From Opitutaceae bacterium (GTDB lineage: Bacteria; Verrucomicrobiota; Verrucomicrobiia; Opitutales; Opitutaceae): a DNA stretch of 64,000 nt. Shown here one piece after another: positions 49,920-59,034 of the stretch. Under the pieces are notes generated by a model that saw only the letters and a list, made by a program, of their open reading frames with translations, searched no databases and was not told the DNA's origin. Each line of letters begins with the position of its first letter. Positions within the stretch are counted from its first letter, which is position 1. The DNA is taken from the NCBI GenBank assembly GCA_016715765.1, contig JADJZJ010000023.1, forward strand, positions 3,661 to 67,660. The letters are read 5' to 3'. Position numbers and translations under genes: made by a program.

Positions 49920-52900
49920 ATGATCTCGTCCATGCGCCCCGCAGGCTGCTCTGCGCCCAGCCACCGCATTTTTCATATTCTCAAACTGGGTTTCGCCCTG
50001 GGGCTGATATCCTGCCTCACCGCCGTCACAAGCAAGGCGGTCGATGCCACCCTCACACCGTCCACCACGAGCAGCACCGCCACCACGCCGGTGGTCCTCC
50101 ATGTGACCGGACTGAGCAATGGTGGCTCCGTTATCGTGGAACGTTACGTTGATGCTGATGCCGATGGGGTTGTCGATGTGGGAGAATTCCTGGCCGAAAC
50201 CTATACCGTCACCGACGGGCAGGTGACCTCCATTGGCGGGGTCCGAAATACCAACATGCCCGGCGACGAGGACCTGCCTGCGGATGGTCAGATCAGCATC
50301 AATGTGCTACCCACCCTGGGATCGGAACTGGGACGGGTTGCCGGTTCCCATCTAATCCGGATTTCCAGTCCGCTCGCGGCATTCACGACTTTCATCCGCA
50401 CCCTCACCCTGACCAACCCAGCCCAGGCGCAGTCCATCTCCGGCACGGTCACCGATGGAACCGATCCGGTACCGTACGCCAGCGTGATATTGCTCGATGC
50501 CGCAACCGACGGTGAGTTCGCGATCGGAGTCATTACCAACGCCTCGGGTGTCTATACCGCCCCGGCTCCCGCGGGTTCCTACATGGTACTGCCCTTCAAG
50601 TTCGGCTATGTCGCGAGTTTCCCCTCGCCCACGGTCCTGGCCGCCGCCGCTACCCCGACGCAGAATCTGGTGATGACGGCAGCAACCAGGAGCATCTCAG
50701 GCGAGGTGGCCGATGCCGGCACCAATGCCGGTCTTGGCGGTGTGCAGCTCTTCGTTCAGTCCATGAGCGACCAAGTCACCATTATCAGCACGGCGGCGGA
50801 CGGCACCTACTCCGTGCCAGTGACCGCCGGCAACTGGGAGATCGAGACTTCGGAAACCTCCCTGCGGCAGCTTGGTTATTTGAACAATGATAACGGCAGC
50901 GCCTTTGCCGACACCAGCGTCGGTTCCGTCACCAATGCGAATATCAACGTCACCCCGGCCACCGCCCTGATTCACGGCACGGTGGAGGATGCGAGCGCCA
51001 ATCCCCTGGCCGGCATCCGGATGAATGCCAACGACAGCAACTTCACCTATTACAGCGACGCCATCACCGACGCGAGCGGCCACTACGTCCTCGGCGCCAC
51101 CACCGGTACGTGGAACGTCAATGTTTCCAATGAGAATCCGGGCCTGACCGGCTTTATCATCCCGAATGGCGAATCCGTCGCGATTGCCGGTGCCGAGGCC
51201 ATACAGACCGATTTTTCGCTGGTTGCCGTCAATGCCCACCTGATTGGCACGGTCACCAACACCGGCGCCCCCGTCCCCGCCATTCGCATCGGTGCCTACA
51301 ACCAGATCACCAACCAGTTCGTCATGGTTGAAACCGCCGTGGACGGAACCTTTGACCTTGGTCTCGTCGCGGGCACCTGGTCGCTGCAGATCGAATCGTC
51401 CAGCGCGACCAGCTTCAACATCGTCAGCCCATCGATCAATTACACGCTGGCGGTGGACGAGACCATTGCCGCCATCGAATTCCCCGTCCTGCCGGCTACC
51501 GCCCAGATCAGCGGCATAGTGCAGGACGGCGACAACAGCAACCAGCCCATCGGCAATGCCAGCGTCTTCGCCACCGCCACCATCGGCAGCGTGCTGTACA
51601 ATGCCAGCGCCCAGACCGACGGCAGCGGAAATTACAGTTTGCCGGTCGCCAACGGCACCTGGCAGGTCGGCGTATTTGCGAATGGCTACACCAGTCCGGG
51701 GTCGGTCGCCGAAAACGTCAGCGGTTCGAATATCACCCGCGACTTCATCCTCACCCAGAAGCCGGTTATCGGCCTGCATCCCTCGGATCATACCGCCACC
51801 GCCGGCCAGACCTTCGTGTTTTCGATCAGCGCCAATGGCAGCGGCGTGAGTTATCAATGGGAGGTCTCCAGCAATGACGGTGTTGACTGGGACCCCCTGG
51901 TCAATGGCGGCGCCTACAGCACCGTGACGTCAAACGTGCTCAATATCACCGCCGAGATCGGCCTCGACGGCTATCGCTATCGTTGCATCGCGACCAATGG
52001 ATTCGGTTCGGCCGCGAGCAATTCCGCCCTCCTCACGGTCAACGCGGCCAACATCGCGCCCAGCTTCTCGGTGCATCCGTCCAACCAGACCGTGACCGCC
52101 GGACAAAATGCCAGCTTCAACGTGTCGGCCAGTGGCACGCCCGCTCCGACCTTCCAGTGGGAGGAGTCCACCGACGACGGCAACAGCTGGAACAATCTTG
52201 CCGAAGGTGCCGCCTACAATGGCGTCACGTCCACGACCCTGACCGTGACCTCCACGCTGGTCGGACAGGACGGTCATCGCTATCGCGCCGTCGCCACCAA
52301 TGCCGCCGGCTCAGCCACCAGCAATGTTGCGATCCTCACGGTGAACCCGCCCGATGTCGCACCCAGCATCACCGCGGATCCCTCCAACCAGACCGTGACG
52401 GCCGGACAGAATGCCAGCTTCAGCGTATCGGCCAACGGTTCGCCTTCACCCACTTTCCAATGGCAGGTCTCGATCGACAGCGGGAGCAACTGGACCGACC
52501 TCTCCGATGATGCCAATTACAGCGGAACCGCCACGGGCATGCTTCAGGTCACCGCCACCACCATTGGCCAGAACGGCCATTTCTACCGCGCGGTCGCCAC
52601 CAATGTGGCCGGCTTCGCGAACAGCAACAGTGCCCTGCTCACGGTGAACGCGGCCAATGTCGCGCCCAGTATCACGGCAGATCCGGCCAACCAGACGGTG
52701 ACCGCCGGGCAGAATGCGGTCTTCTCGGTCACGGCCGACGGCACGCCCGCGCCGACCTACCAATGGGAGGTGTCCACGGATGGCGGCTCCAATTGGTCCA
52801 CCCTGGCCAATGATGCCAATTACAGCGATGTCACCACCACGACCCTGACCGTCACCGCCACGATCGTCGGTCAGAACACCTACCGCTTTCGTGCGGTCGC

Positions 52901-53672
52901 CACGAATGTGGCCGGCTTCGCCAATAGCAACAGTGCCCTCCTCACCGTCAACGCGGCCAATGTCGCGCCCGGCATCACGGCGAATCCCGCCAATCAGACC
53001 GTGACCGCGGGCCAGAATGCCAGTTTCACCGTGTCGGCCAGCGGCTCGCCCGCGCCAACCTACCAATGGGAGGTGTCCACGGATGGCGGGACCAACTGGA
53101 CCAGCCTCACCAACGATGCCACCTACAGCGGCGTCACCACCACGACCCTGACCGTCACGTCGGCGTTGATCGGCCTGGACGGCAACCTGTACCGGGCCGC
53201 GGCCACCAACATCGCCGGCTCGGCCAGCAGCAACGGGGCCGTCCTGACGGTCAATGCCGTGTCGCCCCTGACCACCCTGCACCATTTCAATATCGCCACA
53301 GATGCGGGCAACCCATCGGTCTCCGAGTCACTGACGCGGGTGGGCACCAAGCTCTACGGCACCACCTATGGCGGCGGCACCAATTTCGAGGGCACCCTGT
53401 TTTCCATCAACACGAACGGGAGCGGATTTGCCCTCATGCATTCCTTCACCGACCTCAGTCCGGAAGCCACCAATGCGGACGGCAAACTCCCGATCAGCAC
53501 CCTGACGCTCGCCGACGGGAAACTCTATGGCACCGCCACGGCCGGCGGTTCCCTGGGCAACGGCACGTTGTATTCGATCAACCCCGACGGCACGGGCTTC
53601 ACCACGCTGGTTAATTTTACCGGCACGGATCCTACCACCTCCAATGCGAAGCATTCCCCATGGGTCAGCTGA
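49920..53672 (+). CDS. Giant secreted repeat protein, N-terminal part (regulatory-like, Ig-like and GloVer repeats), frameshifted
   Basis: The visible frame is 1250 residues. A signal peptide lies at about residues 20-40 (FALGLISCLTAVTSKA). Then follow carboxypeptidase-regulatory-like beta domains (SISGTVTDGTDPVPYASVIL, ISGEVADAGTNAGLG) and five Ig-like domains of about 99 residues (NQTVTAGQNASFNVSASGTP). GloVer-type tandem repeats begin at about residue 1135 (KLYGTTYGGGTNFEGTLFSI). The frame ends at 53672 with TTSNAKHSPWVS, because a run of four C (CCCC) at about 53656 lacks one base; adding one C gives TTSNAKHSPMGQLTLEG and joins the next frame. Probably a surface adhesin-like protein. Confidence 0.9.
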   Translation: MISSMRPAGCSAPSHRIFHILKLGFALGLISCLTAVTSKAVDATLTPSTTSSTATTPVVLHVTGLSNGGSVIVERYVDADADGVVDVGEFLAETYTVTDGQVTSIGGVRNTNMPGDEDLPADGQISINVLPTLGSELGRVAGSHLIRISSPLAAFTTFIRTLTLTNPAQAQSISGTVTDGTDPVPYASVILLDAATDGEFAIGVITNASGVYTAPAPAGSYMVLPFKFGYVASFPSPTVLAAAATPTQNLVMTAATRSISGEVADAGTNAGLGGVQLFVQSMSDQVTIISTAADGTYSVPVTAGNWEIETSETSLRQLGYLNNDNGSAFADTSVGSVTNANINVTPATALIHGTVEDASANPLAGIRMNANDSNFTYYSDAITDASGHYVLGATTGTWNVNVSNENPGLTGFIIPNGESVAIAGAEAIQTDFSLVAVNAHLIGTVTNTGAPVPAIRIGAYNQITNQFVMVETAVDGTFDLGLVAGTWSLQIESSSATSFNIVSPSINYTLAVDETIAAIEFPVLPATAQISGIVQDGDNSNQPIGNASVFATATIGSVLYNASAQTDGSGNYSLPVANGTWQVGVFANGYTSPGSVAENVSGSNITRDFILTQKPVIGLHPSDHTATAGQTFVFSISANGSGVSYQWEVSSNDGVDWDPLVNGGAYSTVTSNVLNITAEIGLDGYRYRCIATNGFGSAASNSALLTVNAANIAPSFSVHPSNQTVTAGQNASFNVSASGTPAPTFQWEESTDDGNSWNNLAEGAAYNGVTSTTLTVTSTLVGQDGHRYRAVATNAAGSATSNVAILTVNPPDVAPSITADPSNQTVTAGQNASFSVSANGSPSPTFQWQVSIDSGSNWTDLSDDANYSGTATGMLQVTATTIGQNGHFYRAVATNVAGFANSNSALLTVNAANVAPSITADPANQTVTAGQNAVFSVTADGTPAPTYQWEVSTDGGSNWSTLANDANYSDVTTTTLTVTATIVGQNTYRFRAVATNVAGFANSNSALLTVNAANVAPGITANPANQTVTAGQNASFTVSASGSPAPTYQWEVSTDGGTNWTSLTNDATYSGVTTTTLTVTSALIGLDGNLYRAAATNIAGSASSNGAVLTVNAVSPLTTLHHFNIATDAGNPSVSESLTRVGTKLYGTTYGGGTNFEGTLFSINTNGSGFALMHSFTDLSPEATNADGKLPISTLTLADGKLYGTATAGGSLGNGTLYSINPDGTGFTTLVNFTGTDPTTSNAKHSPWVS
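51765..53258 (+). repeat. Five tandem Ig-like domain repeats (about 297 bp each)
   Basis: The repeat unit encodes about 99 residues with NQTVTAGQNASF, QWEVSTDGG, LTVTATIVGQ and FANSNSALLTVN. Repeats 2 to 5 are close in DNA sequence; repeats 3 and 4 share long stretches such as FANSNSALLTVNAANVAP. Repeat 1 is the most divergent (SDHTATAGQTFVF). Recent duplication within the gene is likely. Confidence 0.9.
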
Positions 53673-54790
53673 CCCTGGAAGGGACCACCCTCCATGGCGT
53701 GACGGTGGCCGGAGGCAATCCGACCTACGACGGCTCAGTCAACGGCCGCATCTTCACCTACAGTATCGGGGGCGGGCTCACCGTGCCCTACGCGTATCCC
53801 GAGGTGGTTTGGGATGGGGACCACCTCTATACTCCCTACGGTCCCGGACGCGGGGTGGTTTATTTCAACGGCAAGTTCTACGGCACCATCTTCAGTGGAG
53901 GCTACGATAGCTACGGCACCGTCTTTTCGGTCAACGCCAACGGCACCGGCTACACGACCCTCCACTACTTCATGAACACCGACGGATCCACGCCCTACGC
54001 GATGCTGGCCCTGTCCGGTGACACGCTCTACGGATCCACCAACTACGGCGGCGCCAACAACCGCGGGGTGATCTTCTCCATCAAGATCGACGGCACGGCC
54101 TTCACCGTGCTGCACGAGTTCAGCGATGCCCTGGGCTTTGGCGGCGAGCCCGGCCTGCTGGTGGTGGGCAACACGCTTTATGGCACGACGGGGTACGGCG
54201 GCAGTTACGGTTTCGGCACGCTGTACTCGCTGAATACGAACGGCACGAATTACACGGTGCGGCATTCCTTCAACCGTTTCGTGGACGGCTCCTTCCCGGG
54301 CCGGTTGATTCGCGACGGCAACGTGATCTACGGCATGACCGCCACGGGCGGCACCCACGACGATGGCACGATCTTCAGCATCACCCTGGATTCGCTGAAT
54401 GCCAGTTTCAGCTCCTGGGCCCAGACCTACTTCACCAACGGCGAACTGATCGACGCCAATGTCAGCGGACCCAATGCGGTCTACGGACTCGATGGCTTAC
54501 CCAACCTGGTGAAGTACGCGCTCGGTCTCGATCCGACCGTGGACGCGACCACCGGCCAGCCGGAGGTGAGCACGACTGCGACGGAGTGGGTCTACACCTA
54601 CACCCGGCCGGTCGATCGCACGGACATCATATACGCGGTTGAAGTCTCGACCAACCTGACCAGTTGGGGCGCACCGACCACCGCGGCGGTGCTGATCTCC
54701 ACCGTGGGTGACGTCGAGACCTGGCAGGCGAAGCATCCACTCGCCTCCGCGACCAACGCGTATTTCCGGCTCAGGGTGACGCAGCTCTGA
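53660..54790 (+). CDS. GloVer repeat protein, C-terminal part of the same gene after a frameshift
   Basis: The 376-residue frame continues the GloVer repeats (GKFYGTIFSGGYDSYGTVFS, LYGSTNYGGANNRGVIFSI, LYGTTGYGGSYGFGTLYSL). It ends with a C-terminal domain, DGLPNLVKYALGLDPTVDAT, frequent at the end of Verrucomicrobial surface proteins. It has no signal peptide of its own, and the ATG at 53660 lies inside the repeat series. The two frames therefore belong to one gene of about 1,620 codons, split by the loss of one C; programmed frameshifting is a less likely alternative. Confidence 0.88.
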   Translation: MGQLTLEGTTLHGVTVAGGNPTYDGSVNGRIFTYSIGGGLTVPYAYPEVVWDGDHLYTPYGPGRGVVYFNGKFYGTIFSGGYDSYGTVFSVNANGTGYTTLHYFMNTDGSTPYAMLALSGDTLYGSTNYGGANNRGVIFSIKIDGTAFTVLHEFSDALGFGGEPGLLVVGNTLYGTTGYGGSYGFGTLYSLNTNGTNYTVRHSFNRFVDGSFPGRLIRDGNVIYGMTATGGTHDDGTIFSITLDSLNASFSSWAQTYFTNGELIDANVSGPNAVYGLDGLPNLVKYALGLDPTVDATTGQPEVSTTATEWVYTYTRPVDRTDIIYAVEVSTNLTSWGAPTTAAVLISTVGDVETWQAKHPLASATNAYFRLRVTQL

Positions 54791-54838
54791 GCCAATGAAA
54801 GGAGGGTGATGGCAGGCGAACCCGCCTGCCATCCCACT

Positions 54839-55049
54839 GTAGGAGCGGCTTTATGCCGCGATCGGAAGCATAGCATCGCGGCATAAAGCCGCTCCTACAT
54901 CACGGACACTTCGGGCAGGCATCGAGTCGTCTCCGAAAAATTCCAACGTGCCCACGCATTGACAGTTGGTTGGCGGGGAAGGAACCCCGTTTCGTGGCTA
55001 CGAGCGTGAGCGAGTGGACAAACCACCACTCGCTCACGCTCGTAGCTAC
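54839..55049. repeat. Two inverted pairs in the 54791-55122 gap
   Basis: The first pair is REP-like, with perfect 24-bp arms at 54839-54862 and 54875-54898 (GTAGGAGCGGCTTTATGCCG...), the same as at 34757-34822. The second pair has arms at 54994-55017 and 55026-55049 from the 'cactcgctcacgctcgtagc' family, with one mismatch. A 'aggcggggaccggaatcccc' unit lies at about 55062. The 332-base gap lies between convergent genes and holds no supported gene. Confidence 0.9.
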
Positions 55050-55122
55050 CATGCAAACGAAGGCGGGGACCGGAATCCCCGCCCTACAAGATTCCCGCCA
55101 TTCCAGCTTTCGCCCACCCGCC

Positions 55123-58100
55123 CTAGGTTGCCTTCCGGCGCAGGCGGCCGCGTTCGAGGGCGGCGGCCAGCTCCTCCCGTTTTACGGGCTTGCTGATATA
55201 GTCATCCATCCCGGCGGCCAGGCAGAGTTCGCGGTCACCCTGCATCGCGTTGGCGGTGATGGCGATGATCCAGGGCCGGCGGTCGGGGTCGGGCTGCGCC
55301 GCGACGATGCGCCGCGTCGCCTCGAGCCCGTCAAGTTCCGGCATCTGCATGTCCATCAGCACAATCTTGTAGTCCTGCCGCTGCAGCGCCTCGAGCGCCT
55401 CGCGGCCGTTGGCGGCGATGTCGGCCCGGTAGCCGAGCTTTTGCAGCAGCATCAGCGCAACCTTCTGGTTTACCACGTTGTCCTCGACGAGCAGGATCGT
55501 GTCGCCCGGCGTGGCCTGCTTTTCCACGGGAAACGGCACCGCCGTCTTGCGCGGCGCGGCCGCGGCCGGCCCGGCCTTGAATACCGTGGCCAGCACCTCG
55601 AAGAGCCGCGCCGGCTTCGCCGGCTTGGTCAGATGGGCCGCAAAGGGACTGGCATTGCCGCCGATGAATTCCCGCTGGCCCAGCGAGGACAGCAGGATCA
55701 GGGGCAGCTGGGCGGCATCGCGCACGCGGCGGATCTCGCCGGCCAGCATCAGGCCATCCATGTCGGGCATCTGCATGTCGAGGATCGCGACGTCGAACTC
55801 CTCCCCCGCGGCCAGCCAGCCCAGGGCTTCCGGACCCGTGGTGGCCGCCCGCGGCAGCATGCCCCAGCCCGCCGCCAGCGTCGTGAGGATGCGGCGGTTG
55901 GTGCTGTTGTCGTCCACGATGAGCAGCCGCTTGCCGGCGACCGCATTCAGGCCGGTGGCGTGGTAGGGCCGCGGCTTGCTCGGGACCATCCCAACCGTGA
56001 CGGTGAAGCGGAAGGTCGAGCCGCGGCCCAGTTCGCTCTCCACCCAGAGCCGTCCGGCCATGAGCTCGGCCAGCCGCTTGCTCACCACAAGTCCCAGCCC
56101 CGTGCCGCCGAACCGCCGCGTGGTCGTCGCATCCACCTGGGTGAAGGGCTGGAAGATCCGCCGCAGGCCCTCGGCCGAGATGCCGATGCCGGTATCCGCC
56201 ACCGCAAACTCCAGCTCCACCTTCCCGGGACCCGCCGGCCGCGAATGCACGCTCACGACCACCTCGCCCTGCTCGGTGAATTTCACCGCGTTGCCCAGGA
56301 GGTTGACGAGGATCTGCCGCAACCGCGTGGAGTCGCCCTGCACGGTGCCCGGCACGCCGTCGGCGACCTCGTAGAGCAGGTCCAGACGCTTGTCCACGAC
56401 GCGCGGTGCGAGCAGGTCCAGCGTGGCCTCGACGGTGTCGCGCAGGTTGAAGGTCTCCTCCTCCAGTTCCATCCGGCCCGACTCGATCTTGGAGAAGTCC
56501 AGGATGTCGTTGATGATGGTGAGGAGCGCGTCGCCGCTCTGGCGGATGGTCTCGGTGTATTCGAGCTGCTCGGGCGTCAGGCGCGAATCGAGCAGGAGCG
56601 AGGTCATGCCGATCACCCCGTTCATGGGGGTGCGGATCTCGTGGCTCATCATCGCGAGGAACTGGCTCTTCGCGAGGTTGGCCGCCTCGGCCGCCTCCTT
56701 CGCCTTGCGCAGCTCCTCCGCCTGCCGGCGTGTCTCGGTGATGTCCACGAGGGTCGCCACATCCTGAAAACCGCGGCCGTTCGGGTTCGGAAAGCGCCGC
56801 ACGGACAGGACGGCCCAGACCGGCTCGCCGCCACCGGGGCGCAGGTAGCGCTTCTCGATGGAGAAGCGGTCGATCTCGCCGCGTTCCAGCCGGTCGAGCA
56901 ACTCGCGCTGCCGGACGATGTCCTCGGGCGGGGTGATGCGGGCGAAGGCCTCCGGGTCCTGCATCTGGGCCAGGGTGAGCCCGGTGATGCGCTCATGCGC
57001 GGCATTGGCCAGGGTGGACTCCCGCTTGCCCTCCTCGGCGGCATGCAGATGGATGCCCACCGGCACGACGTCGAAGATGAAGCGCAGCTGCGCCTCCTTG
57101 CGGGCCAGCTGCTCCTCCGCGTGCTTGCGCTCGGTGATGTCGATCACGGTGGAGATTTCCTGATCAATGTGCCCGTCGGGCCGGCGGTAGGCCTTGCAGC
57201 TCAGGAGCACCCAGACGAGCCGGCCGTCCCGGCGCTGGTAGCGTTTCTCGATGGAAAACTCGTCGATCTCCCCGCGCTCCAGGCGTCCGCGCAGGACATC
57301 CTGCTTCGCCAGGTCCCCGGGATGGCTGATGGCCCGCACCTGCGCCACATCGCCCAGCTCATCCCGGCGGAGGCCGCTGAGGGTGAAGAACCAGTTGCTG
57401 TGCCGGCTCTCGATCCCGGTCGCCGTGTTGCGCACCCAGCTGACGCCCACCGGGACGTTGTCGAAGATGAACTGGAGCTGCGCCTCCTTGCGGGCCAGGG
57501 CCTCCTCGGCGCGCTTGCGGGCGGTGATGTCGAGCTGGATGGACATGAACCCGGTGACGGTGCCGGTCGCATCCCGCAGCGGCTGCATTTCGAAATCACA
57601 CCAGACCTCCCGACCGTCCTTCGTGTAGTTCAGCATCTCCCCGTGGAACTCCTCGCCGCGCCGGGCCGCCAGCGCGACGGCGGCGATCTGGCGCGCATTG
57701 GTCCCCGGTCCCCGGACGAGATGGGGGCCGAAGTGCCCGCGCGACTCCTCCAGGGTGTAGCCGAACAGGCGGGTGAAGGCCTCGTTGATCCAGATCACCC
57801 GGCCGTCCGGATCGGCCAGCCCCATGGCGTTGGTCGTATGCCGGGCAATCATGGCCAGCCGGCGGTTCTCATCCTCGGCCCGGCGCAGGTCCTGGGTCAT
57901 GCGCTCCGCCAGGCTGCGCGCCCGGGTGCGCGTGCGGGCCAGCGACCAGGCCAGCACCGAGGCCATCACGCTGAGCACCAGGCCGCCGGCCCCGATCGAG
58001 AAGGGCAGCACGCGGTTGCTGCGCACGGCGAATTCCGGCCGCGAGCCGACCCAGACCGTCCACTGCTGGCCGTAGACCGAGAGGGAGGTCTGCACCGTGA

Positions 58101-58968
58101 AGGTCCGCTCGATCACCAGGGAATGCGCCCCGGACTTCGCGCGCTCAAACATGGTCCCCTGCTGGGAATCATACAGCAGCGCATCCGCGGTGGCCTCGGT
58201 CCCCTGGTAGACTTTCAGATCCGCCTGGCGGCTCACCACGTCCGGGAACCCGGTCATCAGCAGGTTCATCCGCAGGGCGCCGTACACCCAGCCGCGCAGC
58301 GCCTTCTGGCGCTCCTCCGGGGTCTCGTAGCTGGAAGCCATGCCGTCGTACACCGGTTGCAGCAGCAGTCCGGGCACGGATTCCCCGTCATGGATCAGTT
58401 GGATGCGGCGCGACAGGGTCATGCGGCCGGAATTGACGGCCTCCTCCGCCGCGGTTCGCCGCGTGGTGCCCGATCCGATGTCGAGCCCCAGCGCCCCGCG
58501 ATTGCGCGCGAGCGGGGCAATGTGGGTCACCACGTCGAGCACGTCGCGGGAACTGGTCCGCTCGACGGTGAAATCCTCCAACCCGGCCGCCCGCTGCCGG
58601 CGTTCCAGCGCCTCGATTTCAGAACGGTTGATGCGTTGGATGTACCCCAGGCCCACCACGCCGCGCTGCAGGTAGCGATCCAACGATTCCATGTACTCCT
58701 GCCATTCCTCGATCGTGATGTCCGGCTTCATGCGCATCAGATACCGCGCGCCCTGCAGGGCCTCGGCCGTCGAATCGAACCGCTCCTGGATCGCCGTCGT
58801 GGTGCGCTCCACCACGCGGTCGAACCGCTCCGCGTCCGAGCGGTCGATTTCCGTGCGCACCAGCCACCAGGCGAACAATGACACCACGCAGCCGGACAGG
58901 AAAACCCCCACCGGCAGCATGGGGCTGTGCAGGAATCTCCTCAGAAACTGCGGTGTATCAGCAGCCAT
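55123..58968 (-). CDS. Membrane-bound hybrid sensor histidine kinase (CHASE, three PAS, HisKA, HATPase, two receivers)
   Basis: The 1281-residue protein begins with a membrane helix (LPVGVFLSGCVVSLFAWWLV) and a CHASE-type periplasmic domain (ARYLMRMKPDITIEEWQEYM). A second helix at about residue 320 (IGAGGLVLSVMASVLAWSLA) is followed by three PAS/PAC modules. The kinase core has FLAMMSHEIRTPMNGVIGM (His) and HATPase motifs (NLLGNAVKFTEQGEVVV, GIGISAEGLRRIFQPF, FGGTGLGLVVSKRLAEL). Two receivers follow, with Asp in ILDMQMPDMDG and LMDMQMPELDG. No histidine phosphotransfer domain is seen, so the relay needs a separate Hpt protein. The signal is unknown. Confidence 0.95.
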   Translation of the reverse strand: MAADTPQFLRRFLHSPMLPVGVFLSGCVVSLFAWWLVRTEIDRSDAERFDRVVERTTTAIQERFDSTAEALQGARYLMRMKPDITIEEWQEYMESLDRYLQRGVVGLGYIQRINRSEIEALERRQRAAGLEDFTVERTSSRDVLDVVTHIAPLARNRGALGLDIGSGTTRRTAAEEAVNSGRMTLSRRIQLIHDGESVPGLLLQPVYDGMASSYETPEERQKALRGWVYGALRMNLLMTGFPDVVSRQADLKVYQGTEATADALLYDSQQGTMFERAKSGAHSLVIERTFTVQTSLSVYGQQWTVWVGSRPEFAVRSNRVLPFSIGAGGLVLSVMASVLAWSLARTRTRARSLAERMTQDLRRAEDENRRLAMIARHTTNAMGLADPDGRVIWINEAFTRLFGYTLEESRGHFGPHLVRGPGTNARQIAAVALAARRGEEFHGEMLNYTKDGREVWCDFEMQPLRDATGTVTGFMSIQLDITARKRAEEALARKEAQLQFIFDNVPVGVSWVRNTATGIESRHSNWFFTLSGLRRDELGDVAQVRAISHPGDLAKQDVLRGRLERGEIDEFSIEKRYQRRDGRLVWVLLSCKAYRRPDGHIDQEISTVIDITERKHAEEQLARKEAQLRFIFDVVPVGIHLHAAEEGKRESTLANAAHERITGLTLAQMQDPEAFARITPPEDIVRQRELLDRLERGEIDRFSIEKRYLRPGGGEPVWAVLSVRRFPNPNGRGFQDVATLVDITETRRQAEELRKAKEAAEAANLAKSQFLAMMSHEIRTPMNGVIGMTSLLLDSRLTPEQLEYTETIRQSGDALLTIINDILDFSKIESGRMELEEETFNLRDTVEATLDLLAPRVVDKRLDLLYEVADGVPGTVQGDSTRLRQILVNLLGNAVKFTEQGEVVVSVHSRPAGPGKVELEFAVADTGIGISAEGLRRIFQPFTQVDATTTRRFGGTGLGLVVSKRLAELMAGRLWVESELGRGSTFRFTVTVGMVPSKPRPYHATGLNAVAGKRLLIVDDNSTNRRILTTLAAGWGMLPRAATTGPEALGWLAAGEEFDVAILDMQMPDMDGLMLAGEIRRVRDAAQLPLILLSSLGQREFIGGNASPFAAHLTKPAKPARLFEVLATVFKAGPAAAAPRKTAVPFPVEKQATPGDTILLVEDNVVNQKVALMLLQKLGYRADIAANGREALEALQRQDYKIVLMDMQMPELDGLEATRRIVAAQPDPDRRPWIIAITANAMQGDRELCLAAGMDDYISKPVKREELAAALERGRLRRKAT

Positions 58969-59034
58969 CCGGTCCAGTGAATGCGTTGCGGCCGGCCATG
59001 GCGAAGCTGAATTCCATCCGGACGGGCGGCATGG

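Noticed and set aside
54970..58881. 1303-codon plus-strand open frame
   Set aside because: It is antisense to the hybrid histidine kinase. High GC with few stops explains the length; the minus strand carries all kinase motifs.
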